Below the pieces are notes generated by a model that saw only the letters and a list, made by a program, of their open reading frames with translations, ran no database searches and was not told where the DNA came from. From Marinobacter oulmenensis (lineage in GTDB: Bacteria; Pseudomonadota; Gammaproteobacteria; Pseudomonadales; Oleiphilaceae), in the NCBI RefSeq assembly GCF_014201735.1, contig NZ_JACHFE010000001.1:620001-684000 (forward strand): 64,000 nucleotides of DNA, in the 5' to 3' direction. The translations under genes were made by a program, and so were the position numbers. Below are positions 19,286-28,079 of the stretch, one piece after another (within the stretch, counting starts at the first letter, position 1; the number at the start of each line of letters is the position of its first letter).

Positions 19286-19470
19286 GGGAGTCGGGCTTTG
19301 CTTTCGCGGAACCGCTACAAGCACCCCTTCGGGGTCCGGCCAGCAATCATAGATTGCTGTCGTTCGGCTGCGCATGAAGCTCTGCTTCATAAACGCTTGC
19401 CTCACCCCTGTGCGCTTGTTTCAGGCCATCCCTGGCCTTCGACATTCCGCAAAAGCAAAGCCCGACTCCC
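19286..19470 (-). repeat. Dispersed hairpin repeat, copy A (expanded, inverted orientation)
   Basis: Outer arms 19286-19311 and 19445-19470 are 26 bases each and complementary at 25 positions, the odd one a G-T wobble. Read on the minus strand the interior begins like the other copies: GAAGGCC, a GGCC hairpin, then AAGCGCACAGGGG. It ends with GTGCTTGTAGCGG. The interior is 133 nt instead of 54: about 79 nt are inserted in the loop of the second hairpin. The insert has its own stems (ATGAAGC/GCTTCAT, AGCAAT/ATTGCT, ACCCC/GGGGT). It lies between metK and ahcY. Confidence 0.8.
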
Positions 19471-19597
19471 TCGTTAAATTCTTGGCGTAGGCGCTCTTGT
19501 TTACGCCGTTAAATTCCATTCAGGCCTCTCCATTTTCAATTTGGAAAGGCTTTCTCTCTGGTAAGCCCTCACCGAAAGCAGCGGAGCGGTGATGAGG

Positions 19598-19683
19598 GAT
19601 GGCCTTCGGGGACTGTTGAGGGCCATGGACGGCCCGAAACAAGCGCACATGGATGTGCTCGTAGCGTGTCCCCGGAGGCCATC
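19598..19683 (+). repeat. Dispersed hairpin repeat, copy B
   Basis: 16-base arms (19598-19613 and 19668-19683; GATGGCCTTCGGGGAC against GTCCCCGGAGGCCATC, one wobble) enclose exactly 54 nt. The core has hairpin 1 (GGGCC-atggac-GGCCC) and hairpin 2 (GCACA-tgga-TGTGC), followed by CTCGTAGCG. Hairpin 1 here closes with G-C where copies C and D have A-T, a compensatory change. The copy lies 115-300 bases from copy A, in the opposite orientation. Confidence 0.85.
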
Positions 19684-19729
19684 GCTCAGCGCCGTCACCG
19701 CTAAAGTCGCGGGCTCCTCAAACCAAAAC

Positions 19730-20941
19730 TCAGAGGCCAGACCCGGACCGCTCAATCCCGGATGCATCCCGAAGTGCCTCGGCACGGTCGGTTTTCTCCC
19801 AGGGGAAGGCGGTGAACGTCTCGCCACCAACGGTCATCTCGAACGGCTCGCGGCCAAAGTGTCCGTAGGCGGCTGTCTGCTGGTACATCGGGTGCAGCAG
19901 GTCCAGCATCCGTGTAATGGCATACGGGCGCAGGTCGAAGGTGTCACGGACCAGTTCGATGATCCGGTCATCGCTGATCCTGCCGGTGCCGAAGGTGTTC
20001 AGCGAGATGGACGTCGGCTGGGCCACGCCGATGGCGTAGGACACCTGGATTTCGCACTTGTCGGCCAGGCCGGCAGCGACGATGTTCTTGGCCACGTAAC
20101 GGCCGGCATAGGCTGCAGAACGGTCCACCTTGGACGGGTCCTTGCCGGAGAAGGCGCCGCCGCCGTGACGGGCCATGCCGCCGTAGGTGTCGACGATGAT
20201 CTTGCGGCCGGTCAGGCCACAGTCGCCTACCGGGCCACCGATGACAAACTTGCCGGTCGGGTTGATGTGGAACTGGGTATCCTTGTGCAGCAGTTCCGGC
20301 GGCAGGGTGTTCTTGATGATCAGCTCCATCACCGCTTCGCGCAGGTCGGCCTGGCTGACGTCCGGGTCGTGCTGGGTGGACAGCACCACGGCGTCTATCC
20401 CCACTACCTTGCCGTTTTCATAGCGGCAGGACACCTGACTCTTGGCGTCCGGGCGCAGCCAAGGCAGCAGGCCGTTTTTGCGGGCCTCGGCCTGGCGCTG
20501 GACCAGACGGTGAGAGAAGGTGATCGGCGCCGGCATGAGTACGTCGGTTTCGTTGCTGGCGTAGCCGAACATCAGGCCCTGGTCACCGGCGCCCTGGTCT
20601 TCCGGCTTCTGGCGGTCAACGCCCTGGGCAATATCCACGGACTGTTTGCCGATGATGTTGATCACACCACAGGTGTCACCGTCGTAGCCCACGTCCGAGG
20701 AGGTGTAGCCAATATCCTTGATGACGCCACGAACCAGGTCTTCCAGATCGACCCAGGCATTGGTGGTGATTTCACCGCCAACAATGGCGACGCCGGTTTT
20801 GACCATGGTTTCGCAGGCAACACGGGCATGCTTGTCCTCGGTCAGGATGGCATCCAGGACCGCGTCGGAAATCTGGTCTGCCAGTTTGTCCGGGTGCCCT
20901 TCTGAGACCGATTCGGACGTGAAGAGGTTGTAGTCAGCCAT
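19730..20941 (-). CDS. metK: S-adenosylmethionine synthetase MetK
   Basis: A 403-residue methionine adenosyltransferase making SAM from methionine and ATP. Motifs: [20 protein letters not shown] at the N-terminus, the ATP P-loop-like [19 protein letters not shown], and [12 protein letters not shown]. The length is slightly above the usual 384-396, with a short C-terminal tail ([13 protein letters not shown]). It is 39 bases downstream of the sahR-like gene and so is probably co-transcribed with it. Its 3' side runs into a 512-base non-coding stretch before ahcY. Confidence 0.97.
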   Translation of the reverse strand: MADYNLFTSESVSEGHPDKLADQISDAVLDAILTEDKHARVACETMVKTGVAIVGGEITTNAWVDLEDLVRGVIKDIGYTSSDVGYDGDTCGVINIIGKQSVDIAQGVDRQKPEDQGAGDQGLMFGYASNETDVLMPAPITFSHRLVQRQAEARKNGLLPWLRPDAKSQVSCRYENGKVVGIDAVVLSTQHDPDVSQADLREAVMELIIKNTLPPELLHKDTQFHINPTGKFVIGGPVGDCGLTGRKIIVDTYGGMARHGGGAFSGKDPSKVDRSAAYAGRYVAKNIVAAGLADKCEIQVSYAIGVAQPTSISLNTFGTGRISDDRIIELVRDTFDLRPYAITRMLDLLHPMYQQTAAYGHFGREPFEMTVGGETFTAFPWEKTDRAEALRDASGIERSGSGL

Positions 20942-20980
20942 AGGCTTGCTCCTTTTTGAGCGTCTTCGGATAGAGCGCGT

Positions 20981-22000
20981 TCATTCGCCCGCCCGGTTCC
21001 GGGGAGGGCGGGTTGTTTTCCAGAATTCACGGACCTGCACCTGAAAGCCGTTGCGCAGGCCAATGAACAGTTGTTCTCCGGCGGTCAGCCCGGCGTCTGC
21101 CGCCCAGGCTGTCAGTTCTTCTGGTTCAAAACCCAGCCAGAGGTCGCCACAGGCGTCTTTGGCCCAGTTCTGGTCATGGCTGCACAGTTCGCTGACGATG
21201 AAGCAACCGCCATCAGCCATCAGACCGGCGGCGTCCAGGAACATATCCGCCGGGCTGGGAACGTGGTGCAGCACCATGTTCGCCACAATCAGGTCGAACC
21301 GGTTGCCGGTGGCGAGCAGGTCATCGGTCACGCCGTGTACCAGTTCAACGTTAGTCAGTTGGCCCTCGCTGCAGGCCTGTTCCGCCTTGGCCAGCATGTC
21401 CTGGCTGTTGTCCAAGGCCATCACCTGGTCAAACAGGCCGGACAGTACGGGCAGGAAGCCGCCCTCGCCGGGGCCGATTTCCAGGGCTTTGTGCCAGTGC
21501 TGGCGGGCCTGGCGCTGGCGGATAACCTCTGCAGTCGGTTCCGCGTACAGGTCAAACGCGGCGATCAGTTCCTGCTGCTCCCGGAACTGCCCGGCATGCC
21601 GGGAAAAAAAGGCCCGTGATTGCTCCGCCCGCTGGTCGCGGATGGCATCAATTCGGGTCTGCAGTTCATCGGGCAGTGCGACCCGGTCCACCGCCTCGAA
21701 AATCTGCCGGATGGCCTGGTCGGTCAGTTTCTCGCTGTCCAGGTTCAACGGGCGGCGGTAGAAAATGGCGTTGCCCTCACGTTGCGATTCCACCAACCCG
21801 GCCTTGTGCATGACTTTCAGGTGGTGGCTCATGCCGGACTGACGCATATCGAACATCTGGCTGAGCTCCAGAACCCCGAAGGTGTCACGCCGGAGCACCC
21901 GGAGAATCTCCAGGCGCAGGGGGTCGCCGCTGGCCTTGAAAACCGGTGCCAGGGTGTCGACGGAGGACGGTTCCGGGGTCTGTGAGCGCAGTGTTGTCAT
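20981..22000 (-). CDS. ArsR-type regulator fused to SAM methyltransferase (SahR-like)
   Basis: About 339 residues. An N-terminal ArsR winged helix (about 25-95) carries SQMFDMRQSGMSHHLKVMHK as its recognition region. A C-terminal class I methyltransferase-like domain follows (ALEIGPGEGGFLPVL, then LDNSQDMLAKAE). This two-domain build, immediately upstream of metK and ahcY, matches SahR, the SAH-responsive regulator of methionine-cycle genes in proteobacteria. SAH bound by the methyltransferase fold is the known effector in that family. ATG at 22000 is taken as start (a TTG at 22009 is possible); no clear Shine-Dalgarno is seen. A palindrome at 22043-22062 may be its operator. Confidence 0.87.
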   Translation of the reverse strand: MTTLRSQTPEPSSVDTLAPVFKASGDPLRLEILRVLRRDTFGVLELSQMFDMRQSGMSHHLKVMHKAGLVESQREGNAIFYRRPLNLDSEKLTDQAIRQIFEAVDRVALPDELQTRIDAIRDQRAEQSRAFFSRHAGQFREQQELIAAFDLYAEPTAEVIRQRQARQHWHKALEIGPGEGGFLPVLSGLFDQVMALDNSQDMLAKAEQACSEGQLTNVELVHGVTDDLLATGNRFDLIVANMVLHHVPSPADMFLDAAGLMADGGCFIVSELCSHDQNWAKDACGDLWLGFEPEELTAWAADAGLTAGEQLFIGLRNGFQVQVREFWKTTRPPRNRAGE

Positions 22001-22042
22001 GGGAGGCAAGTTTAGGAGGCTTTCGCTGGTTATTCAACATCC

Positions 22043-22062
22043 ATATCAAAATTTTTTGATAT
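22043..22062. promoter_or_regulatory. AT-rich palindrome, probable SahR operator
   Basis: ATATCAAAA and TTTTGATAT form a perfect 9-base inverted repeat around TT, 43 bases upstream of the sahR-like start and 163 bases upstream of tkt. A symmetrical 20-base site of this kind suits a dimeric ArsR-fold protein. Its location implies autoregulation of the sahR-metK operon. An effect on divergent tkt is possible. No second copy was seen upstream of ahcY. Confidence 0.6.
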
Positions 22063-22224
22063 AGATTTATGGGGCTTTGAAATCAGTGGCTTTGCGCGTT
22101 TTTTGCAGTCTGGCGGCCTTTGGCGTAGCGCAGAATTTGCCCCGGTGCACCCTAATCGGTGAAAATACGCGCCTTATTTTTGAGCTGTCCCAATCCTTCC
22201 CCATAAAACACTGGAGAATAGTCA

Positions 22225-24225
22225 ATGCCGTCCCGTAAAGATCTTGCCAATGCCATTCGCGCACTGAGCATGGATGCGGTTCAGAAAGCCAAATCCGGCC
22301 ACCCGGGTGCGCCCATGGGTATGGCGGATATCGCCGAGGTACTGTGGAACGATTACCTGGGCCACAACCCGGCCAACCCGCAGTGGGCCAACCGCGACCG
22401 CTTTGTGCTGTCCAATGGTCATGGCTCCATGTTGCAGTATTCCCTGCTGCACCTGAGCGGGTATGACGTAAGCATTGACGACATCAAGAACTTCCGTCAG
22501 TTGCACTCCAAAACCCCGGGCCATCCGGAATACGGCTACACCCCGGGTGTGGAGACCACCACTGGCCCGCTGGGGCAGGGTATCGCCAATGCCGTTGGTT
22601 TTGCGGTTGCCGAGAAGGCGCTGGCCGCCCAGTTCAACCGTCCGGGCCACGACATTGTCGACCACTACACCTATGCGTTTCTGGGTGACGGCTGCCTGAT
22701 GGAAGGTATCTCCCACGAAGTGGCGTCTCTGGCCGGGACTCTGGGGCTGGGCAAACTGATTTTCTTCTACGACGACAACGGCATTTCCATCGATGGCGAA
22801 GTGGACGGCTGGTTCACCGATGACACGCCCAAGCGTTTTGAGTCCTATGGCTGGCAGGTGATCCCGGCCGTTGATGGCCACGACGCCGATGCGGTCCGTG
22901 CTGCCATTGAAGCGGGCCGGGCCAACACCGAGCAGCCGACCCTGATCTGCTGCAAGACCATCATCGGTTTTGGTTCACCCAACAAGCAGGGCACCGAATC
23001 CTGTCACGGCGCCGCCCTGGGTGAGGACGAAGTCCAACTGACCCGCGAGCAACTGGGCTGGAACCATGGCCCGTTCGAGGTGCCGGACGATATCTACGCC
23101 GGTTGGGATGCCCGTGAGAAAGGGGCAGCCGCCCAGAAAGCCTGGGACGAGAAATTTGCCGCCTACGAGAAAGCCGAACCGGAACTGGCCGCTGAGCTCA
23201 AGCGCCGGATGGCGGGTGAGCTGCCTGCCGACTTTGCCGACAAGGCCCAGGCCTACATTCAGGAATGCCAGGACAAAGGCGAATCCATTGCTTCCCGCAA
23301 GGCCTCCCTGCAGACCCTGAATGCCTACGGCCCGATGCTGCCGGAACTGATGGGCGGCTCTGCCGACCTGGCGGGCTCCAACCTGACACTCTGGACCGGC
23401 GCCAAGGGGCTGAGCAAGGATGACGCCTCCGGCAACTACATCTTCTACGGCGTTCGTGAATTCGGCATGGCCGCGATCATGAACGGTATCGCCCTGCACG
23501 GCGGCTTCGCCCCGTACGGCGCCACCTTCCTGATCTTCATGGAGTACTGCCGTAACGCCGTGCGCATGGCCGCTCTGATGAAGCAGCGCTCCATTTTTGT
23601 CTTCACCCACGACTCCATTGGTCTGGGCGAAGACGGCCCGACGCACCAGCCGGTCGAGCAACTGGCCAGCCTGCGCACGACTCCGAACATGAGCACCTGG
23701 CGCCCGGCCGATACCGTGGAAACCGCCGTCGCCTGGAAAGCCGCCCTGGAGCGCCAGGACGGCCCGACCGCCATGGTCTTCTCGCGTCAGGGCCTGCCCC
23801 ACCAGGAGCGTGATGCCCAGCAACTGGCAGACGTCGCCAAAGGCGGCTACATCCTGTCAGACAGCGAGGGCACGCCCGAGCTGATCCTGATCGCCACCGG
23901 TGGCGAAATCGGCCTGGCCCAGGACGCCGCAGCCAAGCTGCGCGAACAGGGCAAGGCGGTGCGCGTGGTGTCCATGCCATCCACCGACGTATTCGATGCC
24001 CAGAGCGCCGAGTACAAGCAGCAGGTGCTGCCGCTGGAAGTCACCAATCGCATTGCCGTGGAAGCCAGCATCGCCGATTACTGGTACAAGTACGTTGGCC
24101 TCGATGGCCGCGTAGTAGGCATGACCACCTTTGGTGAGTCTGCGCCGGCGGGTGACCTGTTCAAGGAATTCGGCTTCACCGTCGACAACATCCTGGAAGT
24201 GGCTGACGAACTGCTGAGCGCCTGA
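22225..24225 (+). CDS. tkt: Transketolase
   Basis: A 666-residue thiamine-diphosphate transketolase of the pentose phosphate pathway. It has the [20 protein letters not shown]-terminal site, the ThDP-binding motif GDGCLMEG...NDNG-like (YDDNG) and [19 protein letters not shown]. The length is typical. GGAG lies eight bases before the ATG. It is the first gene of a plus-strand cluster tkt-epd-pgk-fba, a common gammaproteobacterial order that links erythrose-4-phosphate, lower glycolysis and gluconeogenesis. It is divergent from the sahR-like gene. Confidence 0.97.
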   Translation: MPSRKDLANAIRALSMDAVQKAKSGHPGAPMGMADIAEVLWNDYLGHNPANPQWANRDRFVLSNGHGSMLQYSLLHLSGYDVSIDDIKNFRQLHSKTPGHPEYGYTPGVETTTGPLGQGIANAVGFAVAEKALAAQFNRPGHDIVDHYTYAFLGDGCLMEGISHEVASLAGTLGLGKLIFFYDDNGISIDGEVDGWFTDDTPKRFESYGWQVIPAVDGHDADAVRAAIEAGRANTEQPTLICCKTIIGFGSPNKQGTESCHGAALGEDEVQLTREQLGWNHGPFEVPDDIYAGWDAREKGAAAQKAWDEKFAAYEKAEPELAAELKRRMAGELPADFADKAQAYIQECQDKGESIASRKASLQTLNAYGPMLPELMGGSADLAGSNLTLWTGAKGLSKDDASGNYIFYGVREFGMAAIMNGIALHGGFAPYGATFLIFMEYCRNAVRMAALMKQRSIFVFTHDSIGLGEDGPTHQPVEQLASLRTTPNMSTWRPADTVETAVAWKAALERQDGPTAMVFSRQGLPHQERDAQQLADVAKGGYILSDSEGTPELILIATGGEIGLAQDAAAKLREQGKAVRVVSMPSTDVFDAQSAEYKQQVLPLEVTNRIAVEASIADYWYKYVGLDGRVVGMTTFGESAPAGDLFKEFGFTVDNILEVADELLSA

Positions 24226-25262
24226 TGAGCAACGACAAGCCTTTTCGAGTCGCCATCAACGGTTATGGCCGCATTGGCCAGTGCGTGTTGCGGGCGCTCT
24301 ATGAAAACGGCTATCGCGACCACCTGCAGGTGGTCGCGATCAACGAACTCTCGGACATCGACACCATCGCTCACCTGACGCGCTACGACTCCACCCACGG
24401 ACGCTTCCGGGGTGAGGTCGAAGCCTCGGGTGACGACCTGATGGTCAATGGTGATCGCATCCGGATTCTGCAGCATCCCGATCCGGCGGAGCTGCCGTGG
24501 CGCCTGCTGGATGTGGACCTGGTGCTGGAATGCTCCGGCGCCTATTCCGACCGACAGACCGCGCAGAAACACATCGACGCCGGTGCCCGGCGGCTGCTGT
24601 TCTCCCAGCCGGGCGACCCGGATGTGGATCGCACCGTGGTGTTCGGCATCAACGAATCTGAACTGGTGGACAGCGACCGCATCGTCGCCGCCGGCTCCTG
24701 CACCACCAACTGCCTGGTGCCGGTGATCAAAGTGCTTGATGAAGCCTTTGGCGTGGAGCAGGGCAGTACCACCACCATCCATGCGGCGATGAATGACCAG
24801 CCGGTGATTGATGCCTATCATCATCAGGACCTGCGACGCACCCGCAGTGCCCTGCACAACATCGTACCGGTGGAAACCGGGCTGGCCCGCGGTATCGAAC
24901 GCCTGCTGCCTGATATGCAGGGCCGGTTCAGCTCCGTTGCCATGCGGGTGCCGACCCTGAACGTCTCGGCCATCGACATGGTGGTGAACGTCCGGGAGGG
25001 CACTGATGTGGGCGCGGTGAACCGGGTGCTGAAACAGGCAGCCGACGGACCTTTGAATGGTATCCTTGGCTATACAGATGAACTGCTCGCCAGCTCCGAT
25101 TTCAACCACGACTCCCACTCCGGGGTGGTGGATGGCGGCCAGACACGGGTGACCGGCGGCACCATGGTCAAGGTGCTGTGCTGGTTCGATAATGAGTGGG
25201 GCTTTGCCAACCGGATGCTGGATGTCAGCCGGTGCTGGCTGGGTGAAGTCACCACCGGATAG
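24225..25262 (+). CDS. epd: Erythrose-4-phosphate dehydrogenase
   Basis: A 345-residue GAPDH-superfamily enzyme. The NAD motif INGYGRIGQ lies at about 11-19, and catalytic Cys159 sits in SCTTNC. TTIHAAMNDQPVIDAYHHQD matches Epd (E. coli TTIHSAMHDQQVIDAY) rather than GapA, so it most likely oxidises erythrose 4-phosphate to 4-phosphoerythronate for pyridoxal phosphate synthesis. Some relatives keep GAPDH activity. The tkt stop and this ATG share a base (TGATG), so translation is coupled. Confidence 0.92.
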   Translation: MSNDKPFRVAINGYGRIGQCVLRALYENGYRDHLQVVAINELSDIDTIAHLTRYDSTHGRFRGEVEASGDDLMVNGDRIRILQHPDPAELPWRLLDVDLVLECSGAYSDRQTAQKHIDAGARRLLFSQPGDPDVDRTVVFGINESELVDSDRIVAAGSCTTNCLVPVIKVLDEAFGVEQGSTTTIHAAMNDQPVIDAYHHQDLRRTRSALHNIVPVETGLARGIERLLPDMQGRFSSVAMRVPTLNVSAIDMVVNVREGTDVGAVNRVLKQAADGPLNGILGYTDELLASSDFNHDSHSGVVDGGQTRVTGGTMVKVLCWFDNEWGFANRMLDVSRCWLGEVTTG

Positions 25263-25327
25263 CTCACTTATAACCCCCTTTGCCAACGGATCATTCTGCC
25301 AACAACCTGAAAGAACGGAACACGACT

Positions 25328-26488
25328 ATGGCCATCAAGAAAATGACTGACCTGGACCTCGCCGGCAAGCGGGTCCTGATTCGTGAAGACCTGAACGTAC
25401 CGGTAAAAGACGGCAAAGTGACCAGCGATGCCCGCATCCGCGCCTCGCTGCCGACCATCAAGGCTGCCCGTGATGCTGGCGCCCGGGTCATGCTGATGTC
25501 CCACCGTGGCCGTCCGGAAGAGGGTGTCTACGATGAGGCGTCCTCCATGAAACCTGTGGCCGATCACCTGTCCGGCCTGCTGGGCCAGGATGTCCGTCTG
25601 ATCAAGGACTACCTGGACGGCGTTGAGGTTCAGGACGGCGAAGTGGTGCTGTTCGAAAACGTTCGCTTCAACAAAGGCGAAAAGAAAGACAACGAAGATC
25701 TGGCGAAACAGTACGCTGCTTTGTGTGATGTGTATGTTATGGACGCCTTCGGCACCGCGCACCGGGCCCAGGCCTCCACTCACGGTGTTGCTCGCTTCGC
25801 CCCGGAAGCCTGCGCCGGCCCTCTGCTGGCTGCAGAACTGGAAGCCCTGAGCAAAGCCCTGGATAACCCCGCGAAACCGGTTGTGGCCATTGTCGGGGGC
25901 TCCAAGGTGTCCACCAAGCTCGACGTACTCAACGCGCTGGAAAAAGTCTGTGACCAGATCATCGTTGGTGGCGGTATCGCCAACACCTTCCTGGCGGCTG
26001 CTGGCCATCCCGTGGGCAAATCCCTGTGCGAGCATGACCTGATCGATACCGCCAAGGACATCGCCTCCCGCGTCCAGATTCCTCTGCCGGTGGATGTTGT
26101 GGTAGCTCCGGAGTTTGACGAAAACGCCACCGCCACCACCAAAAACATCTCGGACGTGAGCGATGACGACATGATCCTGGATGTGGGCCCGGAAACCGCC
26201 GGCCAGTTTGCCGAGCTTCTGAAAAATGCCAAAACCATCCTCTGGAATGGTCCAGTGGGTGTCTTCGAGTTCGATCAGTTCGGTAACGGCACCAAGGCCC
26301 TGGCGGATGCCATTGCCGAAAGTGACGCATTCTCCCTGGCTGGCGGGGGTGATACCGTGGCTGCCGTTGACAAATACGGCGTAGCTGACAAGATTTCCTA
26401 TATATCCACCGGTGGTGGTGCTTTCCTGGAGTTCGTGGAAGGCAAAACCCTGCCAGCGGTAGCTGTACTGGAAGAGCGCGGTGAATAA
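25328..26488 (+). CDS. pgk: Phosphoglycerate kinase
   Basis: A 386-residue monomeric phosphoglycerate kinase (1,3-bisphosphoglycerate plus ADP to 3-phosphoglycerate plus ATP). Landmarks are [18 protein letters not shown], the [12 protein letters not shown] stretch, [27 protein letters not shown] and the ATP-site GGGDTVAA. Start at ATG 25328 ([11 protein letters not shown]); the longer open frame to 25280 has no family support. It sits between epd and fba, and a dispersed repeat (copy C) occupies the gap to fba. Confidence 0.97.
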   Translation: MAIKKMTDLDLAGKRVLIREDLNVPVKDGKVTSDARIRASLPTIKAARDAGARVMLMSHRGRPEEGVYDEASSMKPVADHLSGLLGQDVRLIKDYLDGVEVQDGEVVLFENVRFNKGEKKDNEDLAKQYAALCDVYVMDAFGTAHRAQASTHGVARFAPEACAGPLLAAELEALSKALDNPAKPVVAIVGGSKVSTKLDVLNALEKVCDQIIVGGGIANTFLAAAGHPVGKSLCEHDLIDTAKDIASRVQIPLPVDVVVAPEFDENATATTKNISDVSDDDMILDVGPETAGQFAELLKNAKTILWNGPVGVFEFDQFGNGTKALADAIAESDAFSLAGGGDTVAAVDKYGVADKISYISTGGGAFLEFVEGKTLPAVAVLEERGE

Positions 26489-26549
26489 GCCGTTTGGCGT
26501 CATGTAACAGGCGGCGCTATGCGACAAAGCCGAGCAGTCAGAATCGCAA

Positions 26550-26655
26550 GGAAGGCAGGTGAGTCTTTCGCGGAATTTCGAAGGCCATGGAAGGCCTGAG
26601 AGAAGCGCACAGGGATGTGCTCGTAGCGGTTCCGCGAAAGACTCACCTGCCTTCC
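26550..26655 (+). repeat. Dispersed hairpin repeat, copy C
   Basis: Perfect 26-base inverted arms (26550-26575 and 26630-26655) enclose exactly 54 nt. Hairpin 1 is AGGCC-atggaa-GGCCT (26582-26597) and hairpin 2 is GCACA-ggga-TGTGC (26607-26620), followed by TCGTAGCGG. The core differs from copy D at only five of 54 positions, while the arms are unrelated apart from their inner ends. If pgk and fba are co-transcribed, the whole three-way junction is part of the mRNA. Confidence 0.88.
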
Positions 26656-26743
26656 GCAGCAGACTCCAGAATTAATGAATTGTATGCAGAGTCTGCAAGA
26701 AACAGAATCCAAACATCACGCAGTTTAATAAAGGAGACAACCC

Positions 26744-27808
26744 ATGGCCCTGATTTCGATGCGGCAACTTCTGGACCACGCCGCCGAGCATGGTTACGGT
26801 GTACCCGCCTTTAACGTCAACAACCTCGAACAGATGCGCGCCATCATGGAAGCGGCTGACAAGACCGACTCCCCGGTGATTGTCCAGGCCTCTGCCGGCG
26901 CCCGTAAATACGCTGGTGCGCCCTTCCTGCGCCACCTTATCCTGGCTGCCGTTGAAGAATTTCCTCACATCCCGGTGGTCATGCACCAGGATCACGGTAC
27001 CAGCCCGGCCGTGTGCCAGCGCTCCATCCAACTGGGCTTCAGCTCCGTCATGATGGACGGCTCCCTGGGTGAAGATGGCAAAACCCCGACCAGCTACGAC
27101 TACAACGTCGACGTGACCCGTCGCACCGTGGAAATGGCCCATGCCTGTGGTGTTTCCGTCGAAGGTGAGCTGGGCTGCCTGGGCTCCCTGGAAACCGGCC
27201 AGGCCGGTGAAGAAGACGGCGTCGGCGCTGAAGGCACCCTGGACCACAGCCAGATGCTGACCGACCCGGAAGAAGCCGCTGACTTTGTCCAGAAAACCCA
27301 GGTGGACGCCCTGGCCATCGCCATCGGCACCAGCCACGGTGCCTACAAGTTCACCCGTCCGCCGACCGGTGACATCCTGGCGATTGAGCAGATCAAGAAG
27401 ATCCACGCCCGCATCCCGGATACCCACCTGGTCATGCACGGCTCCAGCTCTGTCCCGCAGGACTGGCTCGACATCATCAACCAGTATGGTGGCGAGATTC
27501 CGGAAACCTACGGTGTCCCGGTTGAAGAAATCGTTGAGGGCATCAAGCACGGCGTGCGCAAGGTGAACATCGACACCGACCTGCGCCTGGCCAGCACCGG
27601 TGCCGTCCGCCGTTTCCTGAGTGAGAATCCGGCGGAATTTGACCCGCGCAAATTCCTCAAGGAAACCATGAAGGCCATGACTGACCTGTGTGTCGCCCGT
27701 TATGAAGCCTTCGGAACGGCCGGTAACGCCAGCAAGATCGATCCGATCAACCTGGAAAAAATGTTCCAGCGTTACGAAGCCGGCGAACTCGACCCGAAAG
27801 TCAAGTAA
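26744..27808 (+). CDS. fba: Class II fructose-bisphosphate aldolase
   Basis: A 354-residue Zn-dependent class II aldolase cleaving fructose 1,6-bisphosphate. Zn and active-site stretches are [56 protein letters not shown] and [13 protein letters not shown]. The length and sequence style are those of the Calvin-cycle subtype (CbbA-like), which many non-phototrophic proteobacteria also use. GGAG lies ten bases before the ATG. It ends the tkt-epd-pgk-fba cluster and is followed by a GC-rich hairpin. Confidence 0.96.
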   Translation: MALISMRQLLDHAAEHGYGVPAFNVNNLEQMRAIMEAADKTDSPVIVQASAGARKYAGAPFLRHLILAAVEEFPHIPVVMHQDHGTSPAVCQRSIQLGFSSVMMDGSLGEDGKTPTSYDYNVDVTRRTVEMAHACGVSVEGELGCLGSLETGQAGEEDGVGAEGTLDHSQMLTDPEEAADFVQKTQVDALAIAIGTSHGAYKFTRPPTGDILAIEQIKKIHARIPDTHLVMHGSSSVPQDWLDIINQYGGEIPETYGVPVEEIVEGIKHGVRKVNIDTDLRLASTGAVRRFLSENPAEFDPRKFLKETMKAMTDLCVARYEAFGTAGNASKIDPINLEKMFQRYEAGELDPKVK

Positions 27809-27818
27809 AGCGCCCCCG

Positions 27819-27842
27819 CCCCCCGGACGCCTTCCGGGGGGG
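27819..27842 (+). terminator. GC-rich hairpin after fba
   Basis: CCCCCCGGA (27819-27827) pairs with TCCGGGGGG (27833-27841). The downstream run is only CTACCCTTCC, so termination may be imperfect. It lies ten bases past the fba stop. Confidence 0.6.
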
Positions 27843-28079
27843 CTACCCTTCCTTCATTCATTATCTTCCTTTTGAAAGGTCGAATGCCCTGTTTTGGGGC
27901 GCTCCTGTTCGCTTTCTGATCGCCATGCCCTGTCGACTGCCCCGATGCTCACGGTGATTGCACTGCCATAGCACATCGAAGGTGGCTCGCTTTTTGCCTA
28001 AGATACCTATCAGATGTGTCGCAAAGGACGCCGTAAACGCCACGCAAGGCGCCAGATTCAGGACGTACATGGAGCCCCT

